A stretch of 64,000 bases of DNA from a virus: the IMG/VR virus record IMGVR_UViG_3300005613_000011, positions 49,267 through 113,266 of that record. One strand, written 5' to 3'. Below the pieces are notes generated by a model. The model worked only from the letters and a program-made list of their open reading frames with translations, ran no database searches and had not been told where the DNA came from. Below, one piece after another: positions 1-9,025 of this stretch. Made by a program: the position numbers and the translations under genes. Each line of letters begins with the position of its first letter. Positions within the stretch are counted from its first letter, which is position 1.

Positions 1-153
1 GGTGGGGTATTAGGGACTTTGAGCAACTTGACAAAGATGACATTGGATGCTCGTAACGCTATTTCGCAAGATGGTGCCATGGTTCGTGTTACTAAGTCAG
101 GATATGGTATTATTGTCATGGAAAACAACACTGGATCTAAACCTCTTTTTTAA
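1..153 (+). CDS. C-terminal end of a protein beginning outside the window
   Basis: Fifty codons are open in frame 1 from the first base and end at TAA 151-153. The visible residues (for example LGTLSNLTKMTLDARNAI) have ordinary composition, with no motif I recognise and no membrane segment. It lies immediately before a set of very large virion genes on the same strand, so a structural or assembly role is a reasonable guess from position only. The stop codon lies inside a perfect inverted repeat at 141-159. The family cannot be judged from so short a piece. Confidence 0.6.
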   Translation, partial: GGVLGTLSNLTKMTLDARNAISQDGAMVRVTKSGYGIIVMENNTGSKPLF

Positions 154-159
154 AGAGGT
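141..159 (+). terminator. Inverted repeat over the stop codon of the first gene
   Basis: ACCTCTTT at 141-148 is the exact reverse complement of AAAGAGGT at 152-159, with a TTT loop. It overlaps the stop codon. It is AT-rich and not followed by a T-run, so it is weak as an intrinsic terminator. It may be an RNA processing or protective hairpin. A similar hairpin occurs at 622-640. Confidence 0.3.
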
Positions 160-290
160 GAGCGGGAAATCACTGTAGATTTAGCATAAGGATGAAAGCA
201 AACGAAAATTTAGTCTCGCCTAATGCCGATAAGTTTCTAAGAAAAACAATTAAAAGGATTTAGTTAGTTAAAAAAGGAAAATTAAATTAA
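160..290 (+). other. Non-coding stretch with potential RNA structure
   Basis: No start/stop pair of useful length is seen here. Two stems can be drawn: GTGA with TCAC near the start (about 158-176), and GCATAAGG (about 186) with CCTAATGC (about 219), which pair with one mismatch. The stretch ends in an A-rich leader for the small gene at 291. It could be a leader RNA. No known riboswitch or intron core was identified. Confidence 0.3.
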
Positions 291-497
291 ATGTCCATTG
301 AAAACTCACTTGAAATTTTTGCTAGGCGAAATCTTGAATCTGTTAGAAGTGAAATTAGCAGTAATGATGTTATGGATGATGTTTTGAAAATGGCAGATGG
401 TTGGAGAGAACTGGGTCTTTTTATGACTGGTGGTTGCACTAATGTTTCCGGTAATTTTGCCAAGATAGGTCAAGGAGGAAAGGTTGTAGGAAGGTAA
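291..497 (+). CDS. Small protein of unknown function (68 aa)
   Basis: The frame has gene-like codon use (GAA, AAT, GGT, GTT rich) and runs from ATG 291 to TAA 495-497. The product has a mixed N-terminal half (SIENSLEIFARRNLESVR) and a glycine-rich C-terminal third containing MTGGCTNVSG. A purine-rich stretch, AAAGGA, lies about 13 bases upstream, a long spacing for a ribosome site. No family is recognised. It sits between two non-coding, potentially structured stretches ahead of the virion genes, so it could also be an ORF carried inside a larger RNA element. Confidence 0.45.
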   Translation: MSIENSLEIFARRNLESVRSEISSNDVMDDVLKMADGWRELGLFMTGGCTNVSGNFAKIGQGGKVVGR

Positions 498-656
498 TGT
501 CAACTATATACTTCTTAAGTGAAGAGGCTTGTAAGAGTCTAAGTTGACCAGACCACTAACAGGAGAATAAAAGTTGTTAGTAAACGATAAGGAAGAAATT
601 AGAAACGAAAGGATGACAGCCACTCTTTTTTAAAAAGAGTTTTGTTATAAAGTAAT
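498..656 (+). other. Non-coding leader with several stems before the first virion gene
   Basis: The 159-base gap contains nested inverted repeats: GTCAACT 499-505 with AGTTGAC 542-548 (7 bp), CTTC 511-514 with GAAG 521-524 inside it, ACTAACA 555-561 with TGTTAGT 575-581 (7 bp), and ACTCTTT 622-628 with AAAGAGT 634-640 followed by TTT. This density of stems suggests a structured RNA, or a leader plus a weak terminator. No ORF of note is present on either strand. Confidence 0.4.
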
Positions 657-2297
657 ATGCCTGGATTCACTCAATGGTACAATCTCGCATACTTTGATTT
701 TGGAGATGAGCTTGATACTACTATCAACGCTCAGCTAGAAGCGGATCGTTTTGTCACAATAGACAGACAGATGTATGGGTTGTACAGGATCTTTGGAGAT
801 GGAGTTATAAGCGGTTGGGAGGTATACAATAATGGTTATAGCGAGTCTAATGGCATATCTATAGGCATAACAAACGGGGTAGGCGTTATAAGATATACTG
901 CTGTAGAAACAGATGCTCCTTATTTTATCAATTCGTTAGTTCCTAATTCTGTTATTTATATATACGCTTTACCGCTATCTAGTTCGTCAAGCACTAGAGG
1001 CGTTGAATTTATAGCGAGTCTTACGGAACTGTCTGGTTTTGTTGTCAGAATAGCAACCATTATAACAGAAAATACTGGTATTAGTACTATAGATAATACC
1101 GTAAGAGACTATATTGCTTTTGAACGCAATATATTAAATGTTATTAACAACCACACTCACAGAAACAGCATCACAAAAATAAATCTATCAACTGAAACGA
1201 AAGGCGTTCTGCCTGGTTCTAAGATAGATGGTTTTGATGTTGATAAACTGGAAACAGGCAGGCTAGATTCTGAAAGAATACCTGTTTTAGACCATAACGA
1301 TCTGGAAAACGCAGGGAACCTTACCCATGCACAAATAGATAGTGTTATAGAGACTATCAGCGACAATAATCTTGGTCTTCTCGGAGAAGTGGCAACAGTT
1401 AACTTGTTGAGGCAAATTATATTTTTGCGTTACAGGTACGACAATGCCGATCAATATTTTGTAAACGAGCTTGTTATCATTCCTGGTTTTTCTACCTCTA
1501 GACATATTGATTATAATTCAAGTTCTGCTCTTATCGATGAAGATAATAGTTGTATAATAGGCTATCCTGTTGGTAGCTCGTATACTTACTTTTTTACACA
1601 AAATTTCACATTGCCTGCCAGAGCTACAAAAGCTATAATAACGAGTAATAAGTCTGTTCCTTCTGATTCATCTATCGTGTTTGGTGTCAATACCACAAAT
1701 TCCATTGATTTTGATAATTATACAACTGTTACAGAGGATTCGGTTACAGACATTCCTTTAGGGGGAACAAGCATAAGAGTAGGAATACAGTTTTGCTGGA
1801 CAGGCACTGTTCCTGATTTTAGCGATTCTGAAGATACTTTCAGTGATTTTGTTTATTTCTTCTTTGAGAATACGGCAGCAGAACAGGAGTTTCATTTCAG
1901 AGTAAGATTTTACGATTCATATGATGGCACGAATGTTAGCGGGTTGTTATTGACAGCGGAAAGCAGGACAGATCAGGAAAGGTGGTTTGTAACAGACGAA
2001 GACCAGACATTTACTGATGCTATGCCATGTTGCGGATATGAGGTTGATACAAACCAGGAAATAGTAGTGAATTATTATCCTGATTTATCAAGATTTTTAT
2101 TTAATAAGAGATATTACGTCATTGTAGACGTGTGGGACGGAGATTCCTACACGCTTGCTTCGGACGTTTCTACGTTTAGGGTAGCAGGTGGCAGTGTTGT
2201 TGATTTATGCACTAAGTATGATTATCTCCCAATAGTAAAGAATTTTGGTATTATGTTCGAGCTAGAAAACGGTCAACATGTAACGTTGAATATATAG
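657..2297 (+). CDS. Virion surface/tail protein sharing an N-terminal module with the next gene
   Basis: 546 residues, starting at ATG 657 directly after the structured leader. Residues about 8-58 (YFDFGDEL ... RIFGDGVISGWEV) match the start of the protein encoded at 2301 in order and spacing (FSLNDVYS ... SFVGDGVIYGWDV), so the two share a module that probably attaches them to the same particle site. A second shared block follows: an NHTH motif, LPGSK, then ERIPVLDH; the neighbour has NHSH, LPGTK and EQLPAIDH. The C-terminal half is beta-rich, with alternating Thr/Ser/Val and no catalytic motif visible. There is no signal peptide, as expected for an intracellularly assembled phage protein. 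A tail-fibre or baseplate appendage role is inferred from composition, size and neighbours. The exact product is unknown. Confidence 0.8.
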   Translation: MPGFTQWYNLAYFDFGDELDTTINAQLEADRFVTIDRQMYGLYRIFGDGVISGWEVYNNGYSESNGISIGITNGVGVIRYTAVETDAPYFINSLVPNSVIYIYALPLSSSSSTRGVEFIASLTELSGFVVRIATIITENTGISTIDNTVRDYIAFERNILNVINNHTHRNSITKINLSTETKGVLPGSKIDGFDVDKLETGRLDSERIPVLDHNDLENAGNLTHAQIDSVIETISDNNLGLLGEVATVNLLRQIIFLRYRYDNADQYFVNELVIIPGFSTSRHIDYNSSSALIDEDNSCIIGYPVGSSYTYFFTQNFTLPARATKAIITSNKSVPSDSSIVFGVNTTNSIDFDNYTTVTEDSVTDIPLGGTSIRVGIQFCWTGTVPDFSDSEDTFSDFVYFFFENTAAEQEFHFRVRFYDSYDGTNVSGLLLTAESRTDQERWFVTDEDQTFTDAMPCCGYEVDTNQEIVVNYYPDLSRFLFNKRYYVIVDVWDGDSYTLASDVSTFRVAGGSVVDLCTKYDYLPIVKNFGIMFELENGQHVTLNI

Positions 2298-2300
2298 AAA

Positions 2301-5300
2301 GTGCCAATTAATACAAGATATTATGGTTTGACAGCATTCTCTTTGAATGATGTTTATAGTGCAAGTGCTGATCTTGTTCGTTTCAATATTATTGATAGTC
2401 AATTATCCTCTTTGTCGTCATTTGTTGGAGATGGGGTTATATATGGTTGGGATGTCAGGGATGTAAGCCCGTCAGGCAGTTTAATCATTGAAGTTACTGC
2501 TGGTATTGGCATATCTGACAGGATAGTGTACAGAACTTTTGGAGATATACGTTATACTGTTGCTGATAATACTTCTGTCTATGTTTATATGCAGAAAAAA
2601 TTCAACTATATTGGAGGGTTTAGTCCTTTCTCCAATATAGTAACAATTCAATATGAAGACAATTTTCCTCCTCCTCCCCCTTCTTCTATTACTGTTGTGG
2701 GTTGGGATTACAATTTTGTAAGCATTAGTTGGGATTCTATTCCTTCCGAAGAACCAGATTTCAGCCATTATGCTGTTTATAGGAGTACTGATAATTTTGC
2801 AACTGAAGCGCAAATAGATACGTCAACAACTAACAGTTATACTGATACTACGGTTGTTGAAAATACCATTTACAGATATAGGGTTACATCTGTTGACTTG
2901 ACAGGGAACGAGAGTAACCCTTCTCCGTCAACAGGGGATATCACTACTTTAACCAATATCATCCCGCCACTAGATCCGTATTATATTTTGGCATTTCCAG
3001 GCGATGAATTTCTTAACATAATGTGGAAGGCATCGGAATCTGTCAATACACAAAGATATGAACTTTGGATACAAGAGTTAGATGACGAATATAATCCGGT
3101 TGGTGGCGTATCTGTAGAATCGTTAAATCCTGATGTTCTTAGTTTTAAAATCGAAAATTTAGTCAATGGTGTTTTCTATCGTGTAACATTGTACACTGTT
3201 AATAGCAATAATATATATTCTTCTGGTATAAATGTTATGGAATCTCCAATATCTAATTTTGGACCAGAAGAAGTTTCGTCTATCACTTTGTCTGATGAAC
3301 AAAACGTTAAGAACCAGTATGGTATAAGGTTGAATATTGGATTTGTACCGGGAGTAGATCCTTATAACGAGTTTGTGACAGAAAGATATGTTATAACAAT
3401 AATCGAAAATGGAGTGATAACATCTGAGCATATTTATGTATATAATGAAACCTCGCTTTTTGTAGATTTATTTATTGTTAATGGTGGGTATCGTCCATTT
3501 TTATCATCTACAGATTATATAGTAAAAATAGAAGCTGAAGATGAAGAGGGACATCTCAGTAATCCCGTTGTAAACAGGATAGAAACTTCTGAATATATAA
3601 CACCTGCCGCTCCAACCGGACTTCAATCCAGTCAAAATAGTGATGGAGATTTAATCTTCTCTTGGATTAATAGCAATAGCGATTTTGATTATAACGAAGT
3701 TTCTTTGATAAGGACAAACTTATCGAACGGACAGGATGTAACTATTGAAGATAAAACTAATTATTTGAAGCAATCTACATATAGAATAGAAAGAGCAGAT
3801 TTGGCTCTAAATTCAAGGTACACAATTACATTGAGATCTATTAGCTCTACTGGTATACGCAGCGAACCTGTTAGGACTGGTTTTGATACGCTTGAATCTA
3901 TAACCGGGACAGCGGACATTCCGACAGGCTTAACAGCATTGAGAGGGAATGGATTTGTGAGGTTACAATGGGACAAAGTAACAAGTACTTTTCCTTCTCA
4001 GTATAAAATATGGAGAGCACCATATGTAACGTATGGATTATCAGCATCTGATTTTAGTTTGGTAGCTACAATCTCTTCTGATTATACCAGTTATGATGAT
4101 TACACAATTTCTACTGGTGGAAGGTATTATTATTTTGTTACAACTGTTGACGTGTATGGCAGGGAATCTTTGAATCCTATAGACGACAACTATTTCTTTT
4201 ATCCACTGGCTTTTGGTTACTACCGACCTGATGAGTCGCAATCCCAGGTTTCTGATTTGCAGGCCCAGGCCGATGAACACGATGTTATTGTCTCGTGGGC
4301 TGAGACCATTGACGAATTTGACGGTTATGAGATTTGGAGGTCTGATGGGGATGACGCATCTTGGGAAAAAGTAGGAGACGTTTCAAAAGAGTTTACAGTC
4401 TTCATAGACGAAAATGCTTTATTGGTTGGTGGCCAGTATTATTATATGGTTAGAAGATTTCGTAACGAAGGACATCTATTTGTAACAAATTCTTTTGCAG
4501 AACCTGTTAATTCTGTTTTACTTGCTATAGTTACTGCTAGAAATGGTTCTATTAGTATAAACACTTCGGTTAAAGAAAATGTTGATGTTTTTTCTACTAT
4601 GCTTGAAAATTTTATTGAGAACGAAGTTACTAATCATTCCCATGATTTGGCATCTGATCGTGATTTAAGAATAGATCTTGACAAAAACGTTACTGTTACC
4701 GATTCGGATTGGGAAACAACAGATAATATTGTTTTTACTACGACAAAAGACATCGTCGGGGCATCGGATTATGTAGTATGGCAGGCTGGGGAGATATTGT
4801 CTGTGCCATTTGAGGTAGATGCGAATGCCGGTACAATAACATTTTCAGAAGTACTAGGTTCTTCTGCTATAACGCTTGAGTGTGTTGGGCTTGATGAGAC
4901 AAATAATACATTGCCAGGAACCAAGGTTGGTTATCCTAGTGCGACGAAAGCATATTCAGGTCGTTTCCCGAAAGAACAATTGCCAGCGATAGATCACGAC
5001 GGGAGAAAAGAACAAGAATTGTTACCGTTGCAACTTCCAATGGTTACTAGTGATGGATACGGTTTCGGAATAGAAGAAAATCAAATATATGCAACAAGAA
5101 CAGCGAATCTTATTGCAGCAGATATTGGGGAAGAACAGGAGATATCTGGAGAAAGTATTGGAAGCTCAATTACATTTTATGATATTGTCGATTTGTCTGA
5201 AAATATTAGTAGTGGTTTAAAGAATTGGTTCCCTGTTTTTTGGGTTCCTAAAAAATGGGTTCCTCAACGTTGGTTCCCAGGTTCTGAAGAAGAGATTGTT

Positions 5301-8018
5301 TTTAGACTTAATGATACATCTTCTGTAGCTGCTGCTACGAGCAGGGGTTTATTGAGGTGGGGTGGTTCTGATTGGGAGGTCGCTATGGAGACGGATAGTG
5401 CTCCTCATAGAATCTATTATGCTTCCTCAATTGAAAAGTATTTTGCTTTAACAGGAACGTCTGTTTATGTCAGCAATGACGGACTCACATGGGTGCAATG
5501 TCTGGGATTTGACGGGATCTCTGTGGTTAGAGATATTACAGAGGATAGCAATAATAATGTTTTTGTTACAACGGACAGGGGTGTATATAAAACTAACGAA
5601 ACAGATCCATTTGCCGAGTATTTGTTTTGGGAACAAACATCACAAGTAGATTCTCTTACTTCCAATACTTATGCGATATGGAACGATATTACTAATAGTA
5701 GAATTGTAGTATCTGCTGAAAACGGATTATTCTCAACAGTAGATGATGGGAGTACCTGGAATGCAATTGTAGAGATAGATTCTGACGAAATGGTACAGTC
5801 GTTTCTCAGGGAAGGTGATTTAGTTTATGCTTTAACAAATAGTAGTGTTTGGAGGAAGCGTGTTACTGATGGAGAGTTTGAAGCGATAGCCTCTTTAAAT
5901 TCTGTTGCTGCCAGGAAGATATTAATATTCGAAGACAGGCTATGGATTACGACTAATGTTGGATTGTTGGTTTCTGATAGTAGCAGCAACATATATACGG
6001 ACTCAATTATTAGTTTGCAAGAGAGTATTCCAGGTATTAATTTTACACATGTGCCAGTTCCTGTTACTTCTTTAAACAGGAACAGTACATCTATAATTAT
6101 AGGCACTGATTCTAAAATATTTACCGGGACCGACACGGAGAAGGTCTCAGTCCTTTATGACGATACTTCTTCCACTATCCCGACTATATTTGTTAATTAT
6201 GAGATGTATGATATTGGTTTTACTTATTATACTGTTACCAATACTGTAAGGTTTGATCATTTTATCCCTCACGATTCTGTTGTCACTGTTGCCAATCAAT
6301 ACCAACACTACAGGGCCAGAAACAAGGGTTGGTTGGACAAGAGATATGACGCTGATTTAACTGTTTATCGGAACGGGCTTTTGTTGGCAAATGTTTCTGG
6401 AGATGATGCTCCTGCCGTTGCTTCGCTTTTGAATGTGGAATTTGAAGACTTTACCGAGATCGATTCTTATGTTAGTGGAGCTGAAGAACAGCAGGAACAG
6501 TTTAATACTGATGTCGATAATCTTGTTGCTGCTCAAGAGCAGGGAGTGACAGATCTACAGCCTTATATTTCTGACGCAGTTGATTCTTATAACAAGGTTT
6601 ATTCCAACGTTCACGGCAGGGTCAGGTTTGTTTCTGTTGAAGAGATAGATGATGAGAGTTACGTTATTTTTGAATACCAGAAAATACCTTTCGATTTTTA
6701 TCCTCAAATGTTGTCAGACTATGAAACAGTCCCTGAGATTCCCGACGTTCTCGCATCTGATGCTGATGGTGTTGTTAGTTGTAATGTGGTTAGCGGTGTT
6801 TTTAGTTTTTTGAGTTCTTACAATAAATATGATTTTTTGACGATTGACTTGAGAAATACAGCGTTTGGAGAGGACTTGGATAACAATCATCGAGAAATAG
6901 AAAACGGTTTGCAGTTGATCAACTCAGGCTTGTCTATGTCTATGGGCGAAGTCCAAGAGTCTAACTTGCTGAAAATGGGATTGTTTTTTGAAAGAGTGTG
7001 GACAGGAGATCAATGGGAAGTTGATGAATGTTTCTTGCCTATGCTTGCTACCTACAATCTCAGGTATAATCTAACTACGAATAATAGCTGGTACGATGTT
7101 TTGAATTCAACAGTTGATTATGCGGTACATGTTGACTATGACGATGTTGGTTTTGATTTTGATTATCCAACAGCCGTTTATTATGAATCTAATATTGGGA
7201 AGGTTTTGGTTGGTTGCAGGACTGGTGTTATAACAGTTGATACTACCGATTATTCGTTGGAGGTTTTGGATTTTAACGATTCCAAACAAGAATTTGTTAG
7301 AGAAATAAAAACATATGATAATATTTTGTATATTTTGACTGATGATAATTTGTATAGAAGTTCTGATCACGGTATCAATTGGTCGAGAGAGGAGTTACCT
7401 AATTTGAGTGGAAAGTTTTTACAATTTTCTAAGTTCAGGAACTTCTTTATTATTGCTACTGACAATGGTGTTTATTACAAGAGCCTGGTAGATGATTATT
7501 GGTATAGGTCTCTTGTGAATTCTGAGATAACTAAAATACACAGCGGGACGTATCTAGTCGCTATCAAGGACGGAGACAAGGTTTACTATAGTTCAAATGC
7601 TGTTGATTGGGTTTCTGGCGGTACTTTACTGGATAATGTCAGGGTAAATGCTATAGAGTCGTATAACGGCTTGTTGCTGCTTGCTACAGATCAAGGATTG
7701 AGGTATGATAATTCTACGTTTTATAGTGATGCTGCCGCTACTTCTTTAATTGATGTAGCTGTCGATTTTGATATATCGGTCGCTCTGGAGTTCAACGATG
7801 TGGCTGTAAAGTCTATTGATGGCGATCACGTTGGTGGAACTAGCGACGGTAATTATTATGTTTGGAACGGGTCTAGTTATAGCAGAACTGTTACGGACTT
7901 GGAATCTATACATAAGATAATTTATGTTAACGATGAATATTGGGCGTTTGGATATGATAGTGTTTGGATATCATCTATTAGTCATTCGATAAAAATAACA
8001 CTGGGAGTTCCTTTTTAA
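2301..8018 (+). CDS. Giant tail/adhesin protein with FN3 domains and Asp-box beta-propeller
   Basis: 1905 residues, GTG start four bases after the previous stop. Order of parts: the shared N-terminal module (about 5-55); a proline run and FN3-type domains (about 125-700), recognisable by repeated SWD/SWI and Y-x-V/I-x-R-x strands (VSISWDSIPSEEPDFSHYAV, VRLQWDKV, VIVSWAET); the shared NHSH-LPGTK-PAIDH block (about 775-900); a tryptophan/proline-rich linker with tandem WFP/WVP units (about 973-995); then a long region with Asp-box turns of sialidase/sortilin-type propellers (SNDGLTW, TVDDGSTW, SSDHGINW) to the C-terminus. Asp-boxes are structural, so enzyme activity is not implied. A role in host-surface binding is inferred. 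Possible alternatives are baseplate hub or long tail fibre. Confidence 0.85.
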   Translation: MPINTRYYGLTAFSLNDVYSASADLVRFNIIDSQLSSLSSFVGDGVIYGWDVRDVSPSGSLIIEVTAGIGISDRIVYRTFGDIRYTVADNTSVYVYMQKKFNYIGGFSPFSNIVTIQYEDNFPPPPPSSITVVGWDYNFVSISWDSIPSEEPDFSHYAVYRSTDNFATEAQIDTSTTNSYTDTTVVENTIYRYRVTSVDLTGNESNPSPSTGDITTLTNIIPPLDPYYILAFPGDEFLNIMWKASESVNTQRYELWIQELDDEYNPVGGVSVESLNPDVLSFKIENLVNGVFYRVTLYTVNSNNIYSSGINVMESPISNFGPEEVSSITLSDEQNVKNQYGIRLNIGFVPGVDPYNEFVTERYVITIIENGVITSEHIYVYNETSLFVDLFIVNGGYRPFLSSTDYIVKIEAEDEEGHLSNPVVNRIETSEYITPAAPTGLQSSQNSDGDLIFSWINSNSDFDYNEVSLIRTNLSNGQDVTIEDKTNYLKQSTYRIERADLALNSRYTITLRSISSTGIRSEPVRTGFDTLESITGTADIPTGLTALRGNGFVRLQWDKVTSTFPSQYKIWRAPYVTYGLSASDFSLVATISSDYTSYDDYTISTGGRYYYFVTTVDVYGRESLNPIDDNYFFYPLAFGYYRPDESQSQVSDLQAQADEHDVIVSWAETIDEFDGYEIWRSDGDDASWEKVGDVSKEFTVFIDENALLVGGQYYYMVRRFRNEGHLFVTNSFAEPVNSVLLAIVTARNGSISINTSVKENVDVFSTMLENFIENEVTNHSHDLASDRDLRIDLDKNVTVTDSDWETTDNIVFTTTKDIVGASDYVVWQAGEILSVPFEVDANAGTITFSEVLGSSAITLECVGLDETNNTLPGTKVGYPSATKAYSGRFPKEQLPAIDHDGRKEQELLPLQLPMVTSDGYGFGIEENQIYATRTANLIAADIGEEQEISGESIGSSITFYDIVDLSENISSGLKNWFPVFWVPKKWVPQRWFPGSEEEIVFRLNDTSSVAAATSRGLLRWGGSDWEVAMETDSAPHRIYYASSIEKYFALTGTSVYVSNDGLTWVQCLGFDGISVVRDITEDSNNNVFVTTDRGVYKTNETDPFAEYLFWEQTSQVDSLTSNTYAIWNDITNSRIVVSAENGLFSTVDDGSTWNAIVEIDSDEMVQSFLREGDLVYALTNSSVWRKRVTDGEFEAIASLNSVAARKILIFEDRLWITTNVGLLVSDSSSNIYTDSIISLQESIPGINFTHVPVPVTSLNRNSTSIIIGTDSKIFTGTDTEKVSVLYDDTSSTIPTIFVNYEMYDIGFTYYTVTNTVRFDHFIPHDSVVTVANQYQHYRARNKGWLDKRYDADLTVYRNGLLLANVSGDDAPAVASLLNVEFEDFTEIDSYVSGAEEQQEQFNTDVDNLVAAQEQGVTDLQPYISDAVDSYNKVYSNVHGRVRFVSVEEIDDESYVIFEYQKIPFDFYPQMLSDYETVPEIPDVLASDADGVVSCNVVSGVFSFLSSYNKYDFLTIDLRNTAFGEDLDNNHREIENGLQLINSGLSMSMGEVQESNLLKMGLFFERVWTGDQWEVDECFLPMLATYNLRYNLTTNNSWYDVLNSTVDYAVHVDYDDVGFDFDYPTAVYYESNIGKVLVGCRTGVITVDTTDYSLEVLDFNDSKQEFVREIKTYDNILYILTDDNLYRSSDHGINWSREELPNLSGKFLQFSKFRNFFIIATDNGVYYKSLVDDYWYRSLVNSEITKIHSGTYLVAIKDGDKVYYSSNAVDWVSGGTLLDNVRVNAIESYNGLLLLATDQGLRYDNSTFYSDAAATSLIDVAVDFDISVALEFNDVAVKSIDGDHVGGTSDGNYYVWNGSSYSRTVTDLESIHKIIYVNDEYWAFGYDSVWISSISHSIKITLGVPF

Positions 8019-8032
8019 GGATAAGAATATAA

Positions 8033-9025
8033 ATGGCAAGTATGTTAGTGGATGGCAAATTGTCTACTGGTACAAATTCAGGTTTAGTCAATGATGGTTG
8101 GGCTAATGCAAAACAGGGTGCAGCTGGTCTACAAACGGCAATAAACCAGGCAGATGCTGGAGACACGTTGTATCTTGTTAGAACTTTTGCTCTTACTGCT
8201 GCAATAGATATAGATATTAATCAGGGCGACGACGGTTCGCCTATTAGAGTTATTGGATACAATTATAATGAAGGTTCTCCTGTTTTAGATGGTTCAAGAG
8301 CGGTAGTTGATGCTAAAGGAACTGTTGCTAATTGTATTGTTGTTGATGGAAACAATCATTGGATTTGGGAAAATATAGAATTTAAAAATGCTACAGGTTC
8401 TAACCTTATAAACAATGCCGTGGATAATTATGCCAGAGATTGGTTTTTTATAAATTGTATTTCTCATGGTTCAGTATCTGGCGATGGTTGGGGGCCAGGG
8501 GATAGTGATTTTTATGATTGCAGATTTTTCTTTTGTAAAGCTTACGACAACGGAAATGATGGCATAAATATATATAGAGGTACTATTTTTGGTTGTACTA
8601 TTAATGATAATGGCAGATATGGGATTTATGGGAGAAAAACAGATACTACAAATTCAGTTATATATAATAATACGAGTTATGGTATATTTTCTGATCTTGG
8701 GAATAATGCTGCTTCTATAGATAATTGTGTTTTAAATAATAATGGTAATGCTGCTATTTATACGGAGGACATAGCATATGTTATTGGATGTAGGATAACG
8801 AATCATGCTGTTGGAATTTTAGGAGATGGAGGATCTACTGTTTTTAATTTTTGGAACTTTTTTAAAGATAATACGGTTAATAGTAGTAATATTACTGATA
8901 TCTATACTTTTCGTGGAGAAGATACAAGAATAACTAATGGTGTTACTGGTTATACCAATGTTAATAACGATAATTTTAATTTAATGCCTGATGCTGCTGG
9001 AAGGCGTAAAGAAATAGAGATTTAA
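8033..9025 (+). CDS. Right-handed parallel beta-helix protein (tail-spike-like)
   Basis: 330 residues. After a short N-terminus come repeated rungs of the pectate-lyase type: alternating hydrophobic residues with Asn/Gly turns (NHWIWENIEFKNA, YDNGNDGINIY, TINDNGRYGIYG, VLNNNGNAAIY). This pattern is characteristic of beta-helix tail spikes and surface glycan-binding or -cleaving proteins. No catalytic residues can be assigned from sequence alone, so whether it cuts a polysaccharide is open. It lies 14 bases after the FN3/propeller gene and overlaps the next ATG by one base (TAATG), implying co-translation with the other virion genes. Confidence 0.8.
   Translation: MASMLVDGKLSTGTNSGLVNDGWANAKQGAAGLQTAINQADAGDTLYLVRTFALTAAIDIDINQGDDGSPIRVIGYNYNEGSPVLDGSRAVVDAKGTVANCIVVDGNNHWIWENIEFKNATGSNLINNAVDNYARDWFFINCISHGSVSGDGWGPGDSDFYDCRFFFCKAYDNGNDGINIYRGTIFGCTINDNGRYGIYGRKTDTTNSVIYNNTSYGIFSDLGNNAASIDNCVLNNNGNAAIYTEDIAYVIGCRITNHAVGILGDGGSTVFNFWNFFKDNTVNSSNITDIYTFRGEDTRITNGVTGYTNVNNDNFNLMPDAAGRRKEIEI

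Noticed and set aside
153-656. A group I or II intron between the first gene and the virion gene
   Set aside because: GAGCGGGAAATC resembles a group I P-element and stems are present, but I could not place conserved Q, R and S elements or a 3' splice site, and both flanking genes look complete on their own.
5467-5649. Alternative plus-strand ORF inside the giant tail gene
   Set aside because: It lies in another frame of a long, clearly coding gene and has no domain or ribosome site.
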